In this document: in pieces, positions 17,893 to 26,227 of the stretch
Layout of the letters: every line of letters begins with the position of its first letter
How positions within the stretch are numbered: the first letter of the stretch is position 1
Origin: Streptomyces agglomeratus
Lineage (GTDB): Bacteria > Actinomycetota > Actinomycetes > Streptomycetales > Streptomycetaceae
Reading direction: 5' to 3'
NCBI RefSeq assembly: GCF_001746415.1
Contig: NZ_MEHJ01000001.1
Location: forward strand, 1,799,001 to 1,863,000
DNA length: 64,000 nt
Made by a program: the position numbers and the translations under genes
The notes under the pieces: model-generated
What the model was told of the DNA's origin: nothing
What the model saw: the letters and a program-made list of their open reading frames with translations, nothing else
Databases searched by the model: none

Positions 17893-19340
17893 GGGTTGCC
17901 TCCGCTGTCGGGCTCCGGCGGACGTCGGTCGCGCCGCCCCAGTGCGCTCTCCAGCGCCGCCGCCACCCTGAAGACGGTCGCCTCCTCGAAGGGCCGTCCG
18001 ATGATTTGCAGACCGATGGGCAGGCCGTTGTCGGCGAAGCCGATCGGCAGCGACAGGGCCGGGTGGCCGGTGACGCTGAACGGGATCGTCTGCATGTCGT
18101 TGGCGAGCTTGGGCGGCGGCCAGTTCTCGGGGAAGTCGCTCCAGCGAGCGGCGGTCGTCTGGCCGCACGCGGTGATCAGCACGTCGTGACCGGCGAAGAC
18201 GGTCTCGTCGAGCCGCCGGGTCAGCATGCGGCGGACCTCGTGGGCCCGCAGCAGGTCGGCCGCCCCGATCCCCGCGCCGGGCATCACACGCTGGTAGGTG
18301 TAGCGGCCGAACGAGCGCGGGTGCTGGCGCAGGTCGTCCTCGTGGGTGGCGAACGCCTCTGCCGCGAAGACGACCCGGCCGACCGCGTTGAACACGTCGT
18401 ACGGCTCCAGTACGACCTGTTCGACGTCGGCGCCGAGGCCGCCGAGCACACCGAGTGCCCGCTCGATACCGGTGACGATCTCGGGCAGCGTGCCGGGGTC
18501 GTCGGCGTACCAGCCGGGCGAGGTCGCGATCCGCAGACCGGCGACGCCGCGTTCCAACTGCGCTCCGTAGTCGGGGACTTCGACGTCGGCGGTGCGCGGG
18601 TCGGCCGGGTCGGCGCCCGCGATGACCTGAAGTGCGGCCGCCGCGTCGGCGACGGTCCAGGTCAGCGGCCCGAACTGGTCCAAGGTGTGCGAGAGCGGCT
18701 GGATGCCGTGGCCCGACACCCGTCCGCGTGTCGGCTTGAGCCCTACGGCGCCGCAGTGGAACGCCGGGCCGCGGGTGGAGCCGCTCGTGTCGGAGCCGAC
18801 GGTGACCCGGACCAGGCCGGCCGCGACCGCGGCGCCGGACCCCGAGGACGACCCGCTCGGCACGTGCTCGGGGCTCCAGGGGTTGCGGGCTGGCGGGAAC
18901 GGCAGATCGAAGCTCGGGCCGCCGACCGCGAACTCGAACGTGGTCAGTTTGCCGAGTCCGACGCCGCCGCCGGCGCGCAGCCGGCTCTCGACCGTGCTGT
19001 CCGTGCGCGCGACGTGGTCGGCGCACAGCCGCGAGGCGTTGGTCGTGGGCACCCCCTCCGCGTCGATGATGTCCTTGAGCGCGTACGGAATGCCGTGCAT
19101 CGGCCCGCGGTCGATCCCGGCCCGCAGGTCCCGGTCGGCCGCGGCGGCGCGTTCGAGCGCCGTCTCGCCCGTCACCAGGATGAAGGCGCTGAGCGCGGGG
19201 TCGAGGCGCGTGATCCGGTCGAGGGCGTGGCGGGTGAGCTCGACCGAGGTGAGCTCACCCGCCCGCAGCAGCGCTCCGGCCTCCGGTACGGAGAGCTCGT
19301 GCAGGGCCGTGGCCCGTCTAGCCGTTCGGGCGTCAGCCAT
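17889..19340 (-). CDS. Amidase-signature family hydrolase
   Basis: 483 residues. The Ser-cisSer-Lys triad is readable: Lys89 in IPYALKDI, cis-Ser in PSGSSSGSGAAVAAG (162-175), nucleophile Ser188 in GSDTSGSTRGPA. It hydrolyses amides or transfers the amide nitrogen. It is preceded by a 66-residue AtzG-like gene with an eight-base overlap, the same pairing as a hydrolase with its GatC-like subunit. In a cluster with peptide ligases it may trim or deprotect an amide. Family certain, role inferred. Confidence 0.9.
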   Translation of the reverse strand: MADARTARRATALHELSVPEAGALLRAGELTSVELTRHALDRITRLDPALSAFILVTGETALERAAAADRDLRAGIDRGPMHGIPYALKDIIDAEGVPTTNASRLCADHVARTDSTVESRLRAGGGVGLGKLTTFEFAVGGPSFDLPFPPARNPWSPEHVPSGSSSGSGAAVAAGLVRVTVGSDTSGSTRGPAFHCGAVGLKPTRGRVSGHGIQPLSHTLDQFGPLTWTVADAAAALQVIAGADPADPRTADVEVPDYGAQLERGVAGLRIATSPGWYADDPGTLPEIVTGIERALGVLGGLGADVEQVVLEPYDVFNAVGRVVFAAEAFATHEDDLRQHPRSFGRYTYQRVMPGAGIGAADLLRAHEVRRMLTRRLDETVFAGHDVLITACGQTTAARWSDFPENWPPPKLANDMQTIPFSVTGHPALSLPIGFADNGLPIGLQIIGRPFEEATVFRVAAALESALGRRDRRPPEPDSGGNP

Positions 19341-19533
19341 GTGCGGCCTCCGTCCCGCCGCCGGTCCTGCCGCGGTGGCCGGTGTCGACGCCGCGCAGCA
19401 GCGCCGTCATGCCCCGCAGTCCCTGGTATCCGCTCAGGACTCCGCCCTTGAGGTCGGCGGGCACCTCGATGCCCAGGCGCCCGGTGAAGACGTCGAACTC
19501 GTGCTCGGCCGGGGTCATCTCGTCAGACGTCAT
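19333..19533 (-). CDS. AtzG-like (DUF4089) GatC-type amidase partner, 66 aa
   Basis: The reading frame MTPAEHEFDVFTGRLGIEVP ... GVLSGYQGLRGMTALLRG is a short helical protein resembling AtzG/DUF4089, which binds amidase-signature enzymes as GatC does in GatCAB. ATG 19533 overlaps the end of the peptidase gene; a second ATG at 19518, just past that stop, is an alternative. It overlaps the amidase start by eight bases, supporting a stoichiometric complex. The similarity is by pattern, not a search. Confidence 0.6.
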   Translation of the reverse strand: MTSDEMTPAEHEFDVFTGRLGIEVPADLKGGVLSGYQGLRGMTALLRGVDTGHRGRTGGGTEAAHG

Positions 19534-21010
19534 CGGTGCCCGGTTCCCGGGGGCCGGCCTCACGCTGCGCGGCGAGCCAGGACTCCACCTCGTGCGACTG
19601 CGTCGGCAACGCCTCCGTCAACACCCGCGCACCCGACGCCGTGACCTGCACATCGTCCTCGATCCGCACACCCACACCACGCAACTCCGCAGGCACCAAC
19701 TCATCATGCGGCTGCAAATACAGACCCGGCTCCATCGTCAGCACATGATTCTCCCGCAACACCCCACCCCCGTAGAACTCCGGACGCGAATGCCCACAGT
19801 CATGCACATCCAGACCCAACATGTGCCCGAACCCGTGCAACGACCACCGCCGGTACTCCAACGACGACGGATCCAACGCCTCCTCCACACTCCCCCTCAA
19901 CAACCCCAACCCACGCAACCCCTCCGCCAGAACCCGGTTGCACACCTCCTGAACCTCAACAAACGCAACCCCCGGCGCCAACACCCCAAGCCCCGCCGTC
20001 CGCGCCGCATACACAATGTCGTACACATCACGCTGCGCCACACTGAACGAACCCGACACCGGCAACACCCGCGTCACATCAGCCGTATAACCATTGACGT
20101 TCTCCACACCCATGTCCAACAACAACACCTGCCCCGGCTCAACCACCCCGTCATTCCGCGACCAGTGCAAAATCGTCGAACGCCCACCACCAGCCACAAC
20201 AGAGCTGTAACCCACCCCATTGCCCTCCACCCGCGCACGCCACGCGAACACACCATCAACAAACCGCTCAGCCGTCACACCATCCGGCCGCAACCGCCGC
20301 GCCACATCCTCAAAACCACGCACCGTCGCATCGACCGCATCCTGCAACTGCGCGATCTCCCACTCGTCCTTCACCAACCGCAACTCCGACAACACACTCG
20401 CCAACAACCCGTCACGCGCCACATTGCCCGCCGTCACCGGCAACACACCACGCTCCAGACCACCGTCGATACCACGGTCATAACCCCGCAACACCCGCAA
20501 CCGGTCCGACGACGCCACCCGCCCCAACACCCCGGGCAACTCACCCAACACCCGCGTCTCAATCCCCAGACGCACCGCCTTCTCCCCCGGCGAGAACCGA
20601 CGCCCGTGCCAGATCTCCCCGTCCATGCGGTCGAGGTACTGGGCGCCGGACGTGGCGTCCGACCTCGGCTGCACGTACAGCACCGCGTCGTGACCGGTGG
20701 CCGTCGGATGCATGACCAGGACCGAGTCGGGCTCCTGGTCACCGGTGAGCCACAGGAAGTCGCTGCCGGCGCGGAAGTCGTACGGCGCGCCGAACGTCCG
20801 CGAGTGGATGTTGCCCGTCGGGATCACCAGCGTGTCACCCGGGAACGCCTGCGACAGCAGCTCGCGCCGCCGCGCCAGGTGCTTCACCTGCGCCACCGGC
20901 GTCAGGTCCACCTCCTCCTCCCGCCAGCCCGTCGCCATGAAATCCACGAACTGTGCCGGGATCTCCGAGTCGTGAGCGCCCGAGACTTCTTCCCGTCCGA
21001 TGTTCGCCAT
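19523..21010 (-). CDS. M24 family aminopeptidase (Xaa-Pro aminopeptidase-like), copy 1
   Basis: 495 residues, ATG 21010 with GAGGAGGAAG upstream. N-terminal creatinase domain (GNIHSRTFGAPYDFRAGSDF, FLWLTGDQEPDS) and C-terminal pita-bread domain with the dinuclear-metal ligands in VLLLDMGVENVNGYTADVTR, WSLHGFGHMLGLDVHD, LTMEPGLYL and VGVRIEDD. Normally removes the residue before proline; in a peptide cluster it may process a precursor or confer resistance. The last ~1.09 kb is almost identical to the copy at 23763-25250, and its coding strand is unusually rich in codons ending in T and G. Confidence 0.92.
   Translation of the reverse strand: MANIGREEVSGAHDSEIPAQFVDFMATGWREEEVDLTPVAQVKHLARRRELLSQAFPGDTLVIPTGNIHSRTFGAPYDFRAGSDFLWLTGDQEPDSVLVMHPTATGHDAVLYVQPRSDATSGAQYLDRMDGEIWHGRRFSPGEKAVRLGIETRVLGELPGVLGRVASSDRLRVLRGYDRGIDGGLERGVLPVTAGNVARDGLLASVLSELRLVKDEWEIAQLQDAVDATVRGFEDVARRLRPDGVTAERFVDGVFAWRARVEGNGVGYSSVVAGGGRSTILHWSRNDGVVEPGQVLLLDMGVENVNGYTADVTRVLPVSGSFSVAQRDVYDIVYAARTAGLGVLAPGVAFVEVQEVCNRVLAEGLRGLGLLRGSVEEALDPSSLEYRRWSLHGFGHMLGLDVHDCGHSRPEFYGGGVLRENHVLTMEPGLYLQPHDELVPAELRGVGVRIEDDVQVTASGARVLTEALPTQSHEVESWLAAQREAGPREPGTDDV
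19529..20622 (-). repeat. 1.09-kb direct repeat, copy 1 (3' part of the first M24 gene)
   Basis: Matches 23769-24862 at a constant offset of 4240 bases; the one difference I noticed is C at 19700 against A at 23940, which changes Glu to Asp. A second identical patch lies at about 20741-20846. The repeat brackets the ATP-grasp-like and MFS genes, so recombination between copies would delete or amplify about 4.2 kb. Confidence 0.92.
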
Positions 21011-21074
21011 GCGGTCTTCCTCCTCTGAACGGGCCGGCCTCGTGGTGTCGAGGCAGTGACCCGGGTCCGACAAC

Positions 21075-21091
21075 CCGCTGTGATACAGCGG
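21075..21091. promoter_or_regulatory. Inverted repeat ahead of M24 copy 1
   Basis: CCGCTGT-GAT-ACAGCGG, seven-base arms, lies in the 145-bp gap between the ATP-grasp-like gene and M24 copy 1, 65 bp before the latter. It could be an operator or a weak hairpin. This is one of the few non-overlapping junctions in the cluster, so a separate promoter here is plausible. Confidence 0.35.
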
Positions 21092-21155
21092 CTGTTCATG
21101 GTCGCAGGTGTTATGTGAGCACAGGTGGCCGGTCGATGTGCGCCTACCGCGCGGA

Positions 21156-22481
21156 TCAGCCGGAGTGCCAGCCGACGGTGCCCAGGATGGTGGGGGCCGC
21201 CGCCCCCGGTGCGGCGTCCGGCGGAGCGGGGATGTCGTAGCGGACGCCGCATCCGGCCATCCGGCCGCCCATGACGAGCGGGCCGAACACCGCGGGGGTC
21301 GAGAGGGACGTGTACGCGCCGCGCTCGCAGTCGAGGACGTCCGTGTCGATCGCGGCGCTGTGGACCACCTCCTGAGCAATCCAGGTGCCGGCCTTCCTCG
21401 CCCCGGTGATGACGTCCTCCCATGCGGGCGCTGACGTCCTGGAGCCGAGGTGGACTCCGGAGTTCTGGTCCCCGTCGGACCGCTTGAGGACGAAGTCCTC
21501 CCGCCGCTTCACGAGCAGCTCGGTCAGGTCCCAGTCGGACCCCTCGTACTCCACGCGCTCCTGCCGGACCGATCGCGACCAGGGGATGTACGTGCGCACG
21601 AACTCCCGGTCCTGGTCGGTCATCCACTCCCGCCCCTCGGACAGCACCGCGAAGAGCTGCTTGTTGGCGGCCTGGTAGGAACTCTGCGGTGTCAGCACCA
21701 CGGCACCGGACTTCTTGATCTTCAGCAGCGGACCGAGATCCCGTCCCGTGTCGATCCACTCCTGCGGCACCATTCTCTCCAGCACCAGCGGGAACTCGTC
21801 GCGGCGCGTGGCGAGGGCGTCGATGAACTCGTCGGTCTCGAAGTACTGCGCCTCGAACCCTCCCTTGCGCAGCGCGTCGACCTCGATCTCGTAGTACCGC
21901 CGGCTCCGGATGCCCACGTCGGCGAGCGACCCGACGAGTGCCACGCGCGGGGTAGTGCCGTGGTCCCCGGCCACGGTGCGCAGCAGTTCGGTGCGTACCT
22001 TCAGGGGGTCGGCGAGCCTGAGTGCGCCGGACACCTCGTCGGGCAGCAGATGGCGCCATATCTCGTTGAGGAGGTGGATGTACACCTGGCCGCCCGTGGC
22101 GGAGCAGAAGTTGAACTCGATGAACTTCCAGCCGGACCCGGTGAGGATCGCGTCCGGTCTGCCGATGGCGGTGGCATACCTGTTCTCGAATTCCTCGTCC
22201 CCGTAGAAGGCGGTCAGCCGCTCGTCGAGGCCCAGGGCGCGGTGCCGGGAAAGGCAGTCGTCGCCCAGGCTCCGTACCGCTCGGCGCAGCAGGCCGGCGA
22301 GATACGTGGTCGCCCCGGCCAGTTCGTCACCGCGCGCGGCCGGAAGCACGACGGGGCCGGCCGGTGCGACGCGGTCGAACCAGAAGGTGCGGAATCCCCG
22401 GAGCTGGTGGTCGAACGCGTTGAGCAGGACGCGCGGCTCCGTCGCGGTCATCGCGCGGGAAGCCGCCGAGAGGTTCTGCAT
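21156..22481 (-). CDS. Putative ATP-grasp-like ligase (unassigned)
   Basis: 441 residues, ATG 22481 three bases after the MFS stop, with AGGAG shared across it. I cannot place it in a named family. The pattern of a pre-ATP-grasp N-terminus, a central segment with KFIEFNFCSATGGQVYIHL, and a later lysine/acid-rich core LLVKRREDFVLKRSDGDQNS, GVHLGSRTSAPAWEDVI resembles peptide-forming or circularly permuted ATP-grasp enzymes. Lying between two M24 peptidases and next to a transporter, it could form a peptide bond in the product. Treat the fold as inference. Confidence 0.5.
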   Translation of the reverse strand: MQNLSAASRAMTATEPRVLLNAFDHQLRGFRTFWFDRVAPAGPVVLPAARGDELAGATTYLAGLLRRAVRSLGDDCLSRHRALGLDERLTAFYGDEEFENRYATAIGRPDAILTGSGWKFIEFNFCSATGGQVYIHLLNEIWRHLLPDEVSGALRLADPLKVRTELLRTVAGDHGTTPRVALVGSLADVGIRSRRYYEIEVDALRKGGFEAQYFETDEFIDALATRRDEFPLVLERMVPQEWIDTGRDLGPLLKIKKSGAVVLTPQSSYQAANKQLFAVLSEGREWMTDQDREFVRTYIPWSRSVRQERVEYEGSDWDLTELLVKRREDFVLKRSDGDQNSGVHLGSRTSAPAWEDVITGARKAGTWIAQEVVHSAAIDTDVLDCERGAYTSLSTPAVFGPLVMGGRMAGCGVRYDIPAPPDAAPGAAAPTILGTVGWHSG

Positions 22482-22484
22482 CTT

Positions 22485-23711
22485 CTACTCCTGGGGAACG
22501 GTTCGGACCGGCGGTGGGGCGGTGTCCCTCGGGGCGCGCGTACGGAACAGCGCCACGTACCCGAGGGCGGCCAGTACGCCGAAGACCGTGCAGACGGCCC
22601 ACAGGGCGTCGGTGCCGTAGGCATCGATGACCACGCCGCTCGTCAGGGGTGCCACGAAGCCGCCCACGGACCAGGACAGGACCATGACCCCCTCGTAGCG
22701 ACCGCGTGCGTGCGCGGGGGCCATCGCCGGGACCTGCGCCTCGCTCGTCGGTACGTAGACGATCTCGCCCAGGGTGTAGACGACGGCGGCGAGGCAGAAC
22801 AGCAGCAGGGTGTCCGCCGTGGCGTTGAGCACGGCGGAGGCCCCCACCAGCAGGGCGCCCGCGCCGAGGACCCGGTGGGCGAGCCGTATCCGGGTGTAGC
22901 GGGTGACCAGGAGCTGGAGTGTCACGATCATGACGCCGTTGACGGCGGCGACTGTTCCGTACTCCGTGGTGGACAGGCCCGCTTCGGCCGTGGACAGGGG
23001 CAGCGCCACATGGCGCTGGGTGAAGACCATGACGACGAGCAGGTTCAGCCCCACCAGGCACATGAACCTGCGGTCGCGCAGCACGGTGGCCATCGACGCA
23101 CGGGGTGCCTCGGGCGCCCGGGCCGTCGCCGGGGGCTTCTCTGGCCGGGTTTCGGGCAGCTTGAGGAAGACAAGCAGCGCGCACAGGAGGGTGGTCGCCG
23201 CGTCCACCACGTACAGCGTCACGTAGCCGAAGGTGGCGAGCGCGCCCGCCGACAGCGCGGAGACCGAGAAACCGAGGTTGAGCGCCCAGTAGTTCAGTGA
23301 GTAGGCGCGTGGCCGGGCTTCGGCGGGCACGATGTCGGCGAGCATCGCCCCCATCGCGGGCTGTGACATCTTCAGCGTCACGCCGAGCGCGGTCATCAAC
23401 AGCGCGATCATCGCGAGGTGTTCGGCGAAGCCGAGGCCCAGGGTGAACGCGGCGGCTCCCAGTTGCCCGGTGAGCATGGTCGGCCGTCTTCCCCAGCGGT
23501 CGGTGAGTGATCCGCCGGCCAGCGATCCGAGAATTCCGCCGAGGCTGTACAACGCCACCATCACGCCGGCGGTGGTGGCGGAGTATCCCCGCTCCACCGT
23601 GAGGTAGAGGGTGAGGAACGGCAGGACGAAGAGTCCGGCCCGGTTCACCAGCGTCGAGGCCCACAACCACCAGAAGCCGCGAGGGAGTTGCTGACGTGGC
23701 TGAGCGCTCAC
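22485..23711 (-). CDS. MFS transporter, 408 aa
   Basis: Twelve hydrophobic spans, with the loop 2-3 signature GSLTDRWGRRPTML after the second helix and the family-typical LPETRPEKPP loop at mid-protein. GTG 23711 is preceded by GAAGG. The family exports small molecules by proton antiport. Between the two near-identical peptidase genes and upstream of the ATP-grasp-like gene, it most likely exports the product or a peptide precursor. Confidence 0.88.
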   Translation of the reverse strand: MSAQPRQQLPRGFWWLWASTLVNRAGLFVLPFLTLYLTVERGYSATTAGVMVALYSLGGILGSLAGGSLTDRWGRRPTMLTGQLGAAAFTLGLGFAEHLAMIALLMTALGVTLKMSQPAMGAMLADIVPAEARPRAYSLNYWALNLGFSVSALSAGALATFGYVTLYVVDAATTLLCALLVFLKLPETRPEKPPATARAPEAPRASMATVLRDRRFMCLVGLNLLVVMVFTQRHVALPLSTAEAGLSTTEYGTVAAVNGVMIVTLQLLVTRYTRIRLAHRVLGAGALLVGASAVLNATADTLLLFCLAAVVYTLGEIVYVPTSEAQVPAMAPAHARGRYEGVMVLSWSVGGFVAPLTSGVVIDAYGTDALWAVCTVFGVLAALGYVALFRTRAPRDTAPPPVRTVPQE

Positions 23712-23762
23712 CCGCGGCCTTCACCGGGCAGGGGCCGCCGGGGGCGCACTGAGGGCGGTGGC

Positions 23763-25250
23763 TCAGTGGTCATCGGTGCCCGGTTCCCGGGGGCCGGCCT
23801 CACGCTGCGCGGCGAGCCAGGACTCCACCTCGTGCGACTGCGTCGGCAACGCCTCCGTCAACACCCGCGCACCCGACGCCGTGACCTGCACATCGTCCTC
23901 GATCCGCACACCCACACCACGCAACTCCGCAGGCACCAAATCATCATGCGGCTGCAAATACAGACCCGGCTCCATCGTCAGCACATGATTCTCCCGCAAC
24001 ACCCCACCCCCGTAGAACTCCGGACGCGAATGCCCACAGTCATGCACATCCAGACCCAACATGTGCCCGAACCCGTGCAACGACCACCGCCGGTACTCCA
24101 ACGACGACGGATCCAACGCCTCCTCCACACTCCCCCTCAACAACCCCAACCCACGCAACCCCTCCGCCAGAACCCGGTTGCACACCTCCTGAACCTCAAC
24201 AAACGCAACCCCCGGCGCCAACACCCCAAGCCCCGCCGTCCGCGCCGCATACACAATGTCGTACACATCACGCTGCGCCACACTGAACGAACCCGACACC
24301 GGCAACACCCGCGTCACATCAGCCGTATAACCATTGACGTTCTCCACACCCATGTCCAACAACAACACCTGCCCCGGCTCAACCACCCCGTCATTCCGCG
24401 ACCAGTGCAAAATCGTCGAACGCCCACCACCAGCCACAACAGAGCTGTAACCCACCCCATTGCCCTCCACCCGCGCACGCCACGCGAACACACCATCAAC
24501 AAACCGCTCAGCCGTCACACCATCCGGCCGCAACCGCCGCGCCACATCCTCAAAACCACGCACCGTCGCATCGACCGCATCCTGCAACTGCGCGATCTCC
24601 CACTCGTCCTTCACCAACCGCAACTCCGACAACACACTCGCCAACAACCCGTCACGCGCCACATTGCCCGCCGTCACCGGCAACACACCACGCTCCAGAC
24701 CACCGTCGATACCACGGTCATAACCCCGCAACACCCGCAACCGGTCCGACGACGCCACCCGCCCCAACACCCCGGGCAACTCACCCAACACCCGCGTCTC
24801 AATCCCCAGACGCACCGCCTTCTCCCCCGGCGAGAACCGACGCCCGTGCCAGATCTCCCCGTGGGTCATGTCCAAGTACTGGGCGCCGGAAGCGCTGTCC
24901 GACCTGGGGCGCACATACAGGACCGCGTCGTGGCCCATCCCCGTCGGATGCATGACGAGCACCGAGTCGGGGTCCTGGTCACCGGTGAGCCACAGGAAGT
25001 CGCTGCCGGCGCGGAAGTCGTACGGCGCGCCGAACGTCCGCGAGTGGATGTTGCCCGTCGGGATCACCAGCGTGTCACCCGGGAACACCGCCGACAGCAG
25101 AGCGCGCCGCCGCGCCAGGTGCTTCACCTGCGCCACCGGCGACAGGTCCACCTCCTCCTCCCGCCAGCCCGTCGCCATGAAATCAAGCCATCGCCGGGAC
25201 ACCCCTCTGCCGATGCTGCCGGAGCGCTCTTCCCGTCCGATGCCGGCCAT
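23763..25250 (-). CDS. M24 family aminopeptidase (Xaa-Pro aminopeptidase-like), copy 2
   Basis: 495 residues, ATG 25250 with GAAGAGGAA upstream. Same architecture and metal ligands as copy 1. Only the first ~130 residues differ (MAGIGREERSGSIGRG against MANIGREEVSGAHDSE, and scattered changes up to HGEIWHGRR); the rest is identical but for one noticed residue (PHDDLVP against PHDELVP). The pattern suggests recent gene conversion. Two paralogues retained with distinct N-terminal domains may differ in oligomerisation or substrate entry. Confidence 0.92.
   Translation of the reverse strand: MAGIGREERSGSIGRGVSRRWLDFMATGWREEEVDLSPVAQVKHLARRRALLSAVFPGDTLVIPTGNIHSRTFGAPYDFRAGSDFLWLTGDQDPDSVLVMHPTGMGHDAVLYVRPRSDSASGAQYLDMTHGEIWHGRRFSPGEKAVRLGIETRVLGELPGVLGRVASSDRLRVLRGYDRGIDGGLERGVLPVTAGNVARDGLLASVLSELRLVKDEWEIAQLQDAVDATVRGFEDVARRLRPDGVTAERFVDGVFAWRARVEGNGVGYSSVVAGGGRSTILHWSRNDGVVEPGQVLLLDMGVENVNGYTADVTRVLPVSGSFSVAQRDVYDIVYAARTAGLGVLAPGVAFVEVQEVCNRVLAEGLRGLGLLRGSVEEALDPSSLEYRRWSLHGFGHMLGLDVHDCGHSRPEFYGGGVLRENHVLTMEPGLYLQPHDDLVPAELRGVGVRIEDDVQVTASGARVLTEALPTQSHEVESWLAAQREAGPREPGTDDH
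23769..24862 (-). repeat. 1.09-kb direct repeat, copy 2 (3' part of the second M24 gene)
   Basis: Partner of 19529-20622. The similarity ends sharply at the bases encoding GEIWHGRR; before that point the genes differ at many positions, apart from a shared ~105-base patch at 24981-25086. Sharp borders of this sort mark conversion tracts. Confidence 0.92.
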
Positions 25251-25285
25251 GATGTTCCTCTTCTCGTTACGGAGTTGTTCTGCCG

Positions 25286-26227
25286 TCACCGGTCGCGGCC
25301 CGGCTCCGGGACGCCCCCGGTCGCGGCCTGTGAAGTCACCAGATGAGCGCAGGTGATCAGGTCGAGGTAGGCACTTCCCGTGGAGGCGAACACCGTCCGC
25401 CGCCACGGGAAACCGTCCGCCTCTTCGGACATCAGGGCGCCCAGCTCAAGGGCGCCCGCATGACTCTCCCCCGCCTCGGCGATCGCCGTGCGCAGGTCCT
25501 CGACGATCACGACGCTGGTACGCAGCAGCTCGGCGGGCACCTCACGCGACGCGGTGGTGTGCGCGCCCATGCAGTTGATGTGCGCATGGGCCGGCAGCTC
25601 CGCCGGGATCGGCAGTGGGACCGCCGAGGTGGTCGCGGTCGACAGGATGTCGACGCCCCGGCCGGCCTCCTCGGCGGAGCCGCAGACGACGACGTCCACC
25701 GGCCGGCCGGCGGCCGACGCCTCGATGTCCCGCGCGAAGGCCGCGGCGTGCGCGGGGCTGCGCGACCAGATCCGGACCTGGGCGAGGTCGCGTACCGCCG
25801 ACACCCCGAGGAACTGCTGGCGGGCCTGCACACCGGAGCCGATGATCCCGAGAACCCGGCTGTCCGGTGCCGCGCACCGGTCGGTCACCAGCGCCGTCAC
25901 GGCCGCGCACTTGAGGTTGGTGACGGTCGCCCCGTCCAGCGTGCCGAGGTAGCGCCCGGTGGAGGCGGAGAACATCGGCACGACGGAGGTGACGGTGGAG
26001 CCCGCGCCCGCCGACGGCATGATCGTCGCGACCTTGTTGACGTACAGGTCGTGGTCGGGCGACACGGCGGGCATCGAGATGAACTTCGCGCCCGACGCGT
26101 CCTCGACGGTCTCCCGCGGCGGCAGCAGCATCCGGCCGACGGAACCGTCGCGCAGCGCCTCGCACATCGCCTCCTGGATCGCACGTACGAGTGCGACCGG
26201 GGCCGGCGGGGTCGGAGTCGATGTCAT
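25286..26227 (-). CDS. Ornithine cyclodeaminase / mu-crystallin family oxidoreductase (OCD 2)
   Basis: 313 residues, overlapping the oxoamine-synthase stop by ATGA. The Rossmann motif is VLGIIGSGVQARQQFLGVSA (about 125-145); substrate-side landmarks are YVNKVATIMP and INCMGAHTTASREVP. Members are NAD(P)H imine or ketimine reductases, alanine dehydrogenases or amino-acid cyclases. Directly after an alpha-oxoamine synthase it may reduce an enone, imine or ketone on that enzyme's product. A second family member lies at 40494. Exact reaction unknown. Confidence 0.88.
   Translation of the reverse strand: MTSTPTPPAPVALVRAIQEAMCEALRDGSVGRMLLPPRETVEDASGAKFISMPAVSPDHDLYVNKVATIMPSAGAGSTVTSVVPMFSASTGRYLGTLDGATVTNLKCAAVTALVTDRCAAPDSRVLGIIGSGVQARQQFLGVSAVRDLAQVRIWSRSPAHAAAFARDIEASAAGRPVDVVVCGSAEEAGRGVDILSTATTSAVPLPIPAELPAHAHINCMGAHTTASREVPAELLRTSVVIVEDLRTAIAEAGESHAGALELGALMSEEADGFPWRRTVFASTGSAYLDLITCAHLVTSQAATGGVPEPGRDR

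Noticed and set aside
21450..23300. 616-codon plus-strand frame
   Set aside because: Antisense of the ATP-grasp-like and MFS genes.
19382..25346. Two plus-strand frames of about 550 codons repeated at 4.2-kb spacing
   Set aside because: They are antisense of the two peptidase genes; the repetition reflects the duplicated segment, not a new repeat protein, although the His/Arg/Gln-rich translation looks striking.
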